Shown here one piece after another: positions 17,141 through 24,644 of a stretch of 24,644 nt of DNA (position 1 is the stretch's first letter; each line of letters begins with the position of its first letter). This stretch comes from CAADGL01 sp964643885. GTDB lineage: Bacteria; Planctomycetota; Phycisphaerae; UBA1845; Fen-1342. A program made the translations under genes and the position numbers. The notes beneath the pieces were generated by a model. It did not search any database and was not told the DNA's origin. It saw only the letters and a program-made list of their open reading frames with translations. The stretch spans positions 1-24,644 of the forward strand of contig CAZXUI010000072.1 in NCBI GenBank assembly GCA_964643885.1, in the 5' to 3' direction.

Positions 17141-18528
17141 TCTCGGATGACTGCGGCGCGACCGGCGCGGCCACCGTGACGTTCACGGCGACCGACGAGT
17201 GCGGCAACAGCAGCACGACGTCGGCGACGTTCACCATCGAGGATACGACGCCACCGGCGATTACGACGGCTGCGGCGGATCAGACGGTGGAGTGCGACGG
17301 CGCGGGCAACGCGGCCGAGCTGAACGCGTGGCTGGCGAGCAGCGGCGGCGCGGCCGCATCCGACGCCTGCGGCGGCGTGACGTGGAGCAACGACTTCACG
17401 GCCCTCTCGGATGATTGCGGCGCCACCGGCGCGGCCACCGTGACGTTCACGGCGACCGATGGGTGCGGCAACAGCAGCACGACGACGGCGACGTTTACGA
17501 TTGAGGACACGACGCCGCCGGTCGTCACGCCGCCGGCGGATATTTCCGTCGATTCCGACGCCGGGCTCTGCACGGCCGCCCTGTCGGTCGGCCAGGCGAC
17601 GGCCGGCGACGCGTGCGACGCCGGGCCGATCACGGTCAGCGGCACGCGCAGCGACGGGCTGGCGCTGACGGATCCGTACCCCGGCGGCGCGACCACGACC
17701 ATCACCTGGTCTGCGACGGACGCCTGCGGCAACGCCGGCACCGCGCAGCAGGCCGTCACCGTGTCGGACGAGAACGTCGTCGAGGTGGCGGCGGTGGAGC
17801 TGGGCGGCGTGATCGAGCCGAGCCTGACGCGCTGCATCACCTTCGAGCTGATCGACTGCGACGGCTCGACCGTGACCCTCGAACAGGAGCTCACGTTCGC
17901 CGTCGGGCTGAGCGGCTCGGTGACGCTGCGCGTGCCTTGCGGCGCCTACGAGTGCGTAACTGCCCGCGACACCAAGCACACGCTCCGTCGCGTGGACGGC
18001 GACGACTTCGCCGTCGCGGGGACGGTGTATGTGGCATCCTTCGTCGACGACTCCGGCAACGGCGGCGACGACGACTCGCTCCAGGGCGGAAACCTGAACG
18101 ACTCCAACTACATCGACATCCTCGACTTCAGCATCTTCGTGGCGCGGTGGAACACCAACTACGGCACGGGCGATACGCCCTGCGGGCTGGTGGGGCGCCA
18201 CGCCGACATCAGCGGAAACGGAGCGGTCTTTACGGAGGACTTCACGTTCATCCTCGTGGGTTTCCTCGACGCGGCCGACTCGGCCTGCTGCGGCGCCGCC
18301 CCGTTCCGCGACGGAGGCGGTGACGACGGCCCCGTGCTCGACGTTTCCATCGAGGAGCTGATCGAGATGGGCGAAGCCGACCTCGTCATCGCGGACCTGA
18401 ACGAGGACGGCCGCGTGAACGGCGACGATATCCAGGCGTTCATGGGCGGTACCCGCCCGCGGCGAATCCCGCAGGAAGAGCCCTCTGGCGAGGAGTCGCT
18501 CTCCCCGTCGGGCGTGCGGCGCCCGTAG
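17141..18528 (+). CDS. Giant secreted modular protein, C-terminal part (HYR-like and dockerin-like)
   Basis: This is the continuation of the gene starting at 12671. It holds one full 88-residue module of the type TTAAADQTVECDGAGNAAELN...VTFTATD, and its DNA recurs with a 264-bp period. A standard HYR-like domain follows (TTPPVVTPPADISV...), then a cysteine-containing beta domain (VAAVELGGVIEPSL...). The C-terminal region has dockerin-like EF-hand segments: GNLNDSNYIDILDFSIFVARW, HADISGNGAVFTEDFTFILVGF, and ADLNEDGRVNGDDIQAFMGG near the end. Dockerin-type repeats bind Ca2+ and dock to cohesins; here they lie in the same polypeptide as a cohesin-like domain. No membrane anchor or LPXTG signal is visible. 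The first codon of this fragment is set by the gap and is not a true start. Confidence 0.85.
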
Positions 18529-18550
18529 CCGGCGAGGCGCTCGGCGCGCT

Positions 18551-18594
18551 CCGGCCTCTCCGCCGCTGGCCTCCGGTCAGGGTGGAGAGGCCGG
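18551..18594. terminator. Strong stem-loop after the giant gene
   Basis: Arms CCGGCCTCTCC (18551-18561) and GGAGAGGCCGG (18584-18594) form an 11-bp perfect stem with a 22-nt loop, starting 22 bp after the stop codon. It is placed like a transcript end. No T-run follows, so it may protect the 3' end or act with a factor and not be an intrinsic terminator. The rest of the 200-bp gap to the next gene is GC-rich and shows no other gene. Confidence 0.5.
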
Positions 18595-18729
18595 CGGCCG
18601 CGGGGACGCCTGCGGCGAGCGGCCGGCATGAGCGCGCCGGTCGGGTTCGCGGACTGGTCGCGGCGCGACGGTGGCGTCGGCTGCGGGGCCGAACGCTGGA
18701 ACGGATTCTCAGAGAGTGGGAGGCTCGCC

Positions 18730-19311
18730 ATGCCTCGTTCGCGAACCGTGCTTCGAACCGCTGCCTCCGCTGTGCTGATGCTTGTCGCCAGCGGGGCCAG
18801 CGCCGAGATCCATCTCGAGTGGCGGATCGCAGTTCAGACGGTGTTCATCGGCGAGACGGTTCGGCTGGGCCTGTACGCTGTGTCCGACAGCGACGAGCTG
18901 CAGTCGATCTCCGCCATGAACGTGATTGTCACGTGGGACGAGCACGCGCTCTCGCTGATCGGGCTCGACGGCACCGGCGGCGCGACGCTGGGATTCTCCG
19001 GCTTTCCCCCGGACCCGCACCAACTGAACGAGGCCAATCCGCCGGCCGATGGGGACGCGATGTACGTCGCCTTCGCCCCGCTGGGCGACGTGATCGAGGC
19101 GACGGGCGCGGGAACGCTCATCACCACGTTCGTCTTCGAGGCCCGAACGCAAACGCCGCGCAGTCCCGTCCGGATCGTGGAACAGGCCGGCGATCCGCCC
19201 GGATTCACCGTCATCTACGACGGCGACGAGCCCAACCTGGATGTCACGGGCATGCTCGGGTCCGCGAGCATCACGATCCGACCCGTTCTCCGCGTGATCG
19301 GGACGCGCTGA
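18730..19311 (+). CDS. Small secreted protein with a cohesin-like domain
   Basis: The 193-residue protein starts at an ATG with GGGAGG 6 nt upstream; the open frame extends further upstream without such a site. Residues 1-24 form a signal peptide ending in SGASA. The rest resembles one cohesin-like beta-sandwich: FIGETVRLGLYAV, then SAMNVIVTWDEHALSLIGL, and a final strand set GTLITTFVFEAR...GSASITI. The same strand order is seen in the cohesin-like part of the giant protein just upstream, although identity is low. It has no dockerin, anchor or PEP-CTERM-like tail. It lies 201 bp after the giant gene with a stem-loop between them, so cotranscription is uncertain. It could bind a dockerin-like partner at the cell surface, but this is inferred from fold resemblance only. 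Confidence 0.7.
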   Translation: MPRSRTVLRTAASAVLMLVASGASAEIHLEWRIAVQTVFIGETVRLGLYAVSDSDELQSISAMNVIVTWDEHALSLIGLDGTGGATLGFSGFPPDPHQLNEANPPADGDAMYVAFAPLGDVIEATGAGTLITTFVFEARTQTPRSPVRIVEQAGDPPGFTVIYDGDEPNLDVTGMLGSASITIRPVLRVIGTR

Positions 19312-19378
19312 AGTCCGTCCGCACCGGCGGTTCAGCCTTACTCGCGCTGGCCGTCGGCCGCACAAGCGGAGCAGGCAC

Positions 19379-19432
19379 GGGCAAGCTGCGCTTGCCCATG
19401 TCACCCGGCCAGGCGCGAGATGGGAATCTCGC
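19379..19432. repeat. Two hairpins, one related to the element at 744-761
   Basis: GGGCAAGC (19379-19386) and GCTTGCCC (19390-19397) pair around TGC. This element shares CACGGGCAAGCT and GCGCTTGCC with the one at 744-761. A second hairpin has GCGAGAT (19415-19421) and ATCTCGC (19426-19432) around GGGA. Both lie between the 3' ends of the convergent cohesin-like and Hpt genes and could serve as a transcript boundary. Confidence 0.75.
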
Positions 19433-19463
19433 ACCCGCGGGTCTTTCGATGAGAGCGCCGCGG

Positions 19464-19811
19464 CTACGGGTGCGAATGCAGCCCGGCCTTGGCGGCGGTT
19501 GTGAGCTGCTCGAGCTCGCGCAGCCAGTCCTGGAACGCGCCGGCGTTGTGGGCGGCGAAGTTCTTCTCCATCTCGGCCGCCAGCGAGCTGAGCGGCGGAT
19601 AGCCGTAGGAGCCGCCGGCGCCTTTGAGCCGGTGGGCGAGCGTGCGCAGAGCGGCCCAGTCGAGCTGTGCGTAGGCCTGGCGGATCTCGTCGATCCGCCG
19701 GTCAAGCGTCTCGACGAACTCCTCGACGATGTCGCGCAGCTCCGGATCATCCGCGAGCAGCAGCGAGTGAAGCCTTTCCGAAGCCAGCGCGGCAGAATCT
19801 CCGCTCATCAT
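19464..19811 (-). CDS. Orphan Hpt-domain histidine phosphotransfer protein
   Basis: The 115-residue protein is a single Hpt four-helix bundle. The phosphorylated histidine is His60 in AHRLKGAGGSYGYPPL, the classic HxLKGxxxxxG motif. Hpt proteins shuttle phosphoryl groups between hybrid sensor kinases and response regulators in the cytoplasm. AAGGA lies 4 nt before the first ATG and 7 nt before the second, so translation may start at either (19811 or 19808). No receiver, histidine kinase or CheA-like gene is nearby, so its partners must be encoded elsewhere. It is divergent from glmS; the 276-bp gap between them shows only a weak TAAGAT -10-like element at 20042-20047. Confidence 0.87.
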   Translation of the reverse strand: MMSGDSAALASERLHSLLLADDPELRDIVEEFVETLDRRIDEIRQAYAQLDWAALRTLAHRLKGAGGSYGYPPLSSLAAEMEKNFAAHNAGAFQDWLRELEQLTTAAKAGLHSHP

Positions 19812-20087
19812 TCAATCCTTCCCGCCAGAAACTTGCGACACTCAGACCGGTGGAGCCGGGCCCAGCACCCGCTCCCACTGAATTGTGCGATACGCGGGCG
19901 GTCGCGGGCGCGGCCGGGGCGTGGCGGCGGGCGAATCCTGCCTGGCCGGCGCGGGGCGGCGGTGCGAATCGTGCGGCGTGCGGGCGGTGGGGGCCGGATT
20001 ATCGGCAGATGAACCGGCATGCCGCGGGGGCGTATTGGTGCTAAGATGGCCGCTCGCATGATCCGACCTGATCGCTAGGAGCTGTGC

Positions 20088-21914
<1,827 letters not shown>

Positions 21915-21965
21915 GCGGCGCGGGCAGCGTCCGGGCGGGGCGGGGCGGAGCAGACACCGGAGGGC

Positions 21966-21988
21966 GGCCGGCTGGCGGCGGGCCGGCC
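21966..21988 (+). terminator. Stem-loop after glmS
   Basis: GGCCGGC (21966-21972) and GCCGGCC (21982-21988) form a 7-bp GC stem with a 9-nt loop, followed by GGTTGAAAT. It lies about 50 bp after the glmS stop codon and just before the tRNA promoter. The T-run is poor, so the call is tentative. Confidence 0.4.
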
Positions 21989-21990
21989 GG

Positions 21991-22018
21991 TTGAAATCGT
22001 TCGATGTGCGGGTAGAAC
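21991..22018 (+). promoter_or_regulatory. Sigma-70-like promoter for tRNA-Ser
   Basis: TTGAAA (21991-21996) and TAGAAC (22013-22018) are separated by 16 bp. They match the -35 and -10 consensus at five and four of six positions. The -10 ends 16 bp before the first base of the tRNA, which suits a tRNA with a short leader. No start site has been measured. Confidence 0.45.
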
Positions 22019-22034
22019 ATCCTTCAGCGTGCCC

Positions 22035-22121
22035 GGAGAGGTGTCCGAGCGGCTAAAGGAGCCGGTCTTGAAAACCGGTGTGCGGGTAACCGTACCGTGG
22101 GTTCGAATCCCACCCTCTCCG
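22035..22121 (+). tRNA. tRNA-Ser (anticodon UGA)
   Basis: The acceptor arms GGAGAGG (22035-22041) and CCTCTCC (22114-22120) pair perfectly, with discriminator G at 22121. The anticodon stem CCGGT/ACCGG encloses CTTGAAA, so the anticodon is TGA (22069-22071), reading UCA and related serine codons. A long variable arm follows, as expected for serine, and the T arm shows GGTTCGAATCC. The 3' CCA is not encoded. Confidence 0.96.
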
Positions 22122-22269
22122 TTCTCCGTGGATTGCGTGTTTCCGTGCCGTTTTGCTGTTTTCATCCCTTGCCGCATTTCATACAATCCAGATGTCGGGA
22201 GCATGCTACGCCCGCGGCCGGCCCAGAGAATCGGGCGGGCCGGGCGCGGCGTGTGCGGCCCCGGCCGAG

Positions 22270-22495
22270 CGGCGGGTCAATCCGCCGGGCGCTGTTCCGC
22301 CGGTGACGGCCGGCGGAGTGGCAAGGCCCCATTCCCGCGAGTCACCGCGGGTCGTGGGGATTGTCGCCCATGCGAAGGGAGGTGATCCGTGACACAGAAT
22401 AGAGGTTGGCTGCTGTAAACGCAGCGAACGTGGCTGTTGTTCGCAGCAGCCGACAGGTTTCGGGCCCGCCGCGGTCTAGATCGGCCGCGGCGGGC
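22270..22495 (+). ncRNA. Hairpin-rich structured region upstream of the cobalamin-binding gene
   Basis: Within the 540-bp gene-free stretch (22122-22664), five strong stems follow one another. CGGCGG/CCGCCG (22270-22287), CCGCCGG/CCGGCGG (22297-22316) and CCCGCG/CGCGGG (22334-22351) all have 6-nt loops; the third is extended by CCCCA/TGGGG. A two-part stem follows: GGCTGCT (22408-22414) with AGCAGCC (22445-22451), enclosing GCGAAC/GTTCGC (22424-22444). The last is an 11-bp stem, GCCCGCCGCGG/CCGCGGCGGGC (22464-22495). Between stems three and four lie a strong ribosome site and a 9-codon ORF. It matches no RNA family I recognise, and no cobalamin-riboswitch box is visible. It may be a regulatory leader, a small RNA, or merely GC-rich sequence; the strand is assumed from the downstream gene. 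Confidence 0.4.
22389..22418 (+). CDS. Possible 9-residue leader peptide
   Basis: GGGAGGTGATCC (22377-22388) is followed directly by GTG and an ORF reading MTQNRGWLL. GGAGGTGATCC is an exact 11-nt complement of the expected 16S rRNA 3' end, and GGAGG stands 6 nt before the GTG. The stop codon TAA (22416-22418) comes just after the 5' arm (22408-22414) of the following stem, so a translating ribosome would disrupt that stem. This is the layout of an attenuator or translation-coupled leader. The downstream gene starts 250 bp later, so any control would be indirect. Confidence 0.35.
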   Translation: MTQNRGWLL

Positions 22496-22664
22496 TCTGC
22501 TATTGATGGACGGCGCCGTCGATCGAAGGCACAGTCGATCGCAGGCGGTTTCGGCACGCGTTGGTGTCGATGGAGGGGGCGGTCGGCCGGCGTCGTGGAT
22601 GGACGCGTGCGGGCGGCGGTCTATCATGCGGGTGGCGGGGGTTTGCGGCGGATGGGAGCGCGGT

Positions 22665-23657
22665 GTGCGGATCGTCTCGCTGATTCCGAGCGCGACGGAG
22701 ATCGTGTGCGGCCTGGGGCTGCGCGAGCAGCTCGTAGGCGTGACGCACGAGTGCGACTATCCGGCGGGGGTCGAGAGGCTCCCGCACGTGACGCGTTCGT
22801 ACATTCCGGCGGGGATCGAGAGCCGCGACATTCACGACCGTGTCGTCGCCAGCCGCGAGCGGCAGCGGGCGCTCTATTCGCTGCGGGCGGATGTGATGCG
22901 CTCGCTGCGGCCGGAGCTGATCATCTCGCAGACGCTCTGCGATGTGTGCGCGGTGGATGACCGCGAAGTGCGGGCGTTCGTCGAGGCGTTCAGCGGCGGT
23001 GGCGGGGGCCGTGGTGATGCGGGCGGCGCGGGGAGTGAGCGCGGCGAGCGCGGGGCGGCGCCGCGGGTGGTGTATCTGGAGCCGAAGCGGCTGGCGGATG
23101 TGCTGGGGCACGTGGAGCTGGTCGCCCGGGCGGCGGGGGTGGAGGAGCGTGGCCGGCGGGTGGCGGCGGAGCTGCGCGGGCGGCTGGAGCGGCTGGCGGG
23201 GGCGGCGGCGGGGGCGTCGGGCGGGCGGCGGCCGAGGGTGCTGGTGCTGGAGTGGCTCGATCCGCTGTTTTCGTGCGGGCACTGGACGCCGGAGCTGGTG
23301 GAGCTGGCGGGCGGGCGGGAGCCGGTGGGGCGGGCGGGGGAGCGGTCGCGGGTGGTGGAGGTGCGGGAGGTTCTGGCGGCCGATCCGGACGTGATCGTGA
23401 TCGCCTGCTGCGGGTTCGGCGTGCAGCGGGCGCTGGTGGATGTGCCGGCGTTCGTGGGAGACCCGCAGATATCGCGGCTTCGGTGTGTGCGCGAGCGGCG
23501 CGTGTACGTGGTGGACGGGTCGGCGTACTTCAGCCGGCCGGGGCCGCGGCTGGTGGATAGCGCGGAGCTGCTGGGGCATATCCTGTGGCCGGGGGTTGTG
23601 GAGCGGCCGGTGGGGGCGGAGGTGGTGCGATTTGCGTTTCCGGCAGCCATGCCATAA
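22665..23657 (+). CDS. BtuF-like cobalamin-binding protein
   Basis: The 330-residue product belongs to the periplasmic-binding-protein group that includes BtuF (COG0614 type). I chose the GTG at 22665 because the family typically begins (M)RIVSLIPSATEIVCGLG and GGGAG lies 6 nt upstream; an ATG at 22626 adds 13 unconserved residues. Visible family segments are VGVTHECDYP, SQTLCDVCAVD, PKRLADVLGHVELVARAAG, EWLDPLFSCGHWTPELVELAGG and ACCGFGVQRAL. There is no signal peptide, as in many cytosolic homologues annotated as cobalamin-binding proteins. A Gly/Arg/Ala-rich insert (about residues 109-129) marks a flexible linker. No BtuC/BtuD transporter genes are adjacent, so its exact role in B12 handling is unproven. 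The coding strand is extremely G-rich. It is convergent with the next gene, 20 bp away. Confidence 0.83.
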   Translation: MRIVSLIPSATEIVCGLGLREQLVGVTHECDYPAGVERLPHVTRSYIPAGIESRDIHDRVVASRERQRALYSLRADVMRSLRPELIISQTLCDVCAVDDREVRAFVEAFSGGGGGRGDAGGAGSERGERGAAPRVVYLEPKRLADVLGHVELVARAAGVEERGRRVAAELRGRLERLAGAAAGASGGRRPRVLVLEWLDPLFSCGHWTPELVELAGGREPVGRAGERSRVVEVREVLAADPDVIVIACCGFGVQRALVDVPAFVGDPQISRLRCVRERRVYVVDGSAYFSRPGPRLVDSAELLGHILWPGVVERPVGAEVVRFAFPAAMP

Positions 23658-23677
23658 TGCCACCGGCCGCGACCGGA

Positions 23678-24490
23678 TCATAGGAACGGCGTGACGCAAC
23701 TGAGGACGGCGAAGGTCGCGACGGCGTAGCCGAGCACGATCGAGGCGACTGCGATCACCGGGATGAGAAAAACGGGCAGGACTCGTGTCGGGCCGCGTGT
23801 CGCGCGCTCGTCGACGGCGAGGATGAGGGTGGCCATCCAGTAGATGACGACCAGGGGCAGACCGAGTGGTATCAGTTCATTCCATCCTTCTGCGATGTTT
23901 AAGTAGACGAGGGCCAGCATCAGCACCGCGTAGGCGGTGGTCAGGATCCAGTAGGCCGAGAAGTAGTGCGTCAGGCCGCGCCAGAAATGCCAGCGGTCCG
24001 GAGCTCGTGTCGGGCGGAGGACGAGCTTGAGCATGGCCGCGATGCTGACCTCGCAGACCCAGCAGGTGAAGGCGCCTGTGCAGGCCAGGACGAACGCGTA
24101 AATCACCAGGGCAGGCATCCGCTCGATCAGAGCGAAAGCGATGCCGGTGCAGATCAGGATGGCGGCGCCGATGGCGTAGCAAACCATGGAAAATGCCGTT
24201 GCGCGGTCCGGGTCGTGGCGTGGAGGGAAGCCGCGGGCGAATTCGCGCGGCGTGTACCAGACCGTCAGCACCATGAGCACAAAGCCCACCCACGTACCGT
24301 TGTCGTCAGGGTTTACGGGCTGGGCGGCTTCTGGGGAGCCCACGATGACCATGCGGAGCCAGTCGGGATCGAAATCGGTGCCGCATTCGGGGCAGCGCGT
24401 GGTGGGCAGGCCGGTGAGGTCGTATTCGCACTCGGGGAAGTGCGGGGGGGGAGCGTCGGTGCGGGTGTCGGGGGGACGCGGCGGGGGCAT
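23678..24490 (-). CDS. Zinc-ribbon multi-span membrane protein
   Basis: The 270-residue protein starts with a Pro-rich stretch and a small zinc-ribbon-like segment, CEYDLTGLPTTRCPECGTDF (C21, C33, C36). It has about six hydrophobic segments from residue 65 to the end, including SMVCYAIGAAILICTGIAFALI, ALVIYAFVLACTGAFTCWVC and VFLIPVIAVASIVLGYAVATFAVL. Related ribbons usually have a CxxC pair at the front; here only one cysteine is present, so metal binding may be weakened or use another ligand. The CxYDLxGL...CPECG pattern is common in planctomycete membrane proteins, as I recall. The ATG at 24490 is the best start, although no strong ribosome site is visible and the frame stays open upstream to a GTG at 24559. 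The 154 bp beyond the start hold no further gene. Function is unknown. Confidence 0.8.
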   Translation of the reverse strand: MPPPRPPDTRTDAPPPHFPECEYDLTGLPTTRCPECGTDFDPDWLRMVIVGSPEAAQPVNPDDNGTWVGFVLMVLTVWYTPREFARGFPPRHDPDRATAFSMVCYAIGAAILICTGIAFALIERMPALVIYAFVLACTGAFTCWVCEVSIAAMLKLVLRPTRAPDRWHFWRGLTHYFSAYWILTTAYAVLMLALVYLNIAEGWNELIPLGLPLVVIYWMATLILAVDERATRGPTRVLPVFLIPVIAVASIVLGYAVATFAVLSCVTPFL

Positions 24491-24644
24491 CTTAGCGGCT
24501 GGGGGCGGGGGCTCGTGAGGGCGAGGCAGAGGTTCACGTTCGCCGCGGGGCCATCTCACCGATTCGACGCACGCGGCAAAGCGAATGGATGCCGTATCTC
24601 GGTTTCACACGCGTGGTCTCTCGCGTCATTGACCGGCTGCATGC

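Noticed and set aside
17041..17179. Frameshift or premature end in the giant gene
   Set aside because: Apparent frame change comes from 100 arbitrary N; merging the identical 55-nt edges restores one frame.
22153..22392. 79-codon ORF whose TGA overlaps the leader GTG
   Set aside because: No ribosome site or conserved feature, Gly/Ala/Arg/Pro-rich; the GTGA overlap is likely chance.
22122..22664. Cobalamin riboswitch before the BtuF-like gene
   Set aside because: I could not find a B12-box-like sequence or the typical core; hairpins present do not fit its known layout.

Overview
The window is very GC-rich and reads like a chromosomal segment of a planctomycete-type bacterium (Planctomycetota, perhaps the Phycisphaerae side). 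This is inferred from four things: an ECF sigma factor paired with a Ser/Thr kinase, a huge secreted modular protein with Ig, Kelch, cohesin-like, HYR and dockerin-like parts, a membrane protein with a CxYDLxGL...CPECG zinc-ribbon start, and many GC-rich hairpin repeats. No rRNA or taxonomic marker is present, so the assignment is tentative. The 100 N at 17041-17140 suggest a draft or metagenome assembly.

Left part (1-9.2 kb): the tail of a MoxR-family AAA+ ATPase is followed by a gene-free stretch with a 34-bp tandem hairpin array and two more palindromes. Next come two small membrane-protein genes on the minus strand, then a xylulokinase-like sugar kinase. Convergent to the kinase, separated by three hairpin repeats, is a two-gene 2-oxoacid:ferredoxin oxidoreductase unit in which four classical subunits are fused into two polypeptides (gamma-delta, then alpha-beta). 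Divergent from it is nfnAB. Together these genes suggest oxidation of pyruvate or a related 2-oxoacid to an acyl-CoA plus reduced ferredoxin, with NfnAB moving those electrons to NADP(H)/NAD(H).

Middle (9.4-19.8 kb): an ECF sigma factor and a membrane-anchored Ser/Thr kinase with a TPR-like sensor half form a tight two-gene unit. Downstream is a secreted modular protein of about 1,900 residues, interrupted only by an assembly gap that looks artificial because its two edges share an identical 55-nt sequence in the same reading phase. A second, small secreted protein with a cohesin-like domain follows. Both could act in cell-surface assembly. An orphan Hpt phosphotransfer protein lies on the minus strand.

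Right part (20-24.6 kb): glmS, a tRNA-Ser(UGA) with a recognisable promoter, a 540-nt gene-free region rich in hairpins, a BtuF-like cobalamin-binding protein, and a convergent zinc-ribbon multi-span membrane protein. The gene-free region carries a nearly perfect anti-SD complement, a 9-codon leader ORF and a stem that overlaps the ORF's end.

The most unusual items are the leader-ORF/hairpin region before the cobalamin-binding gene, the palindromic repeat families that share a short-loop design, and the cohesin-plus-dockerin modular protein beside a second cohesin-like protein. No complete new system can be proven from sequence alone.
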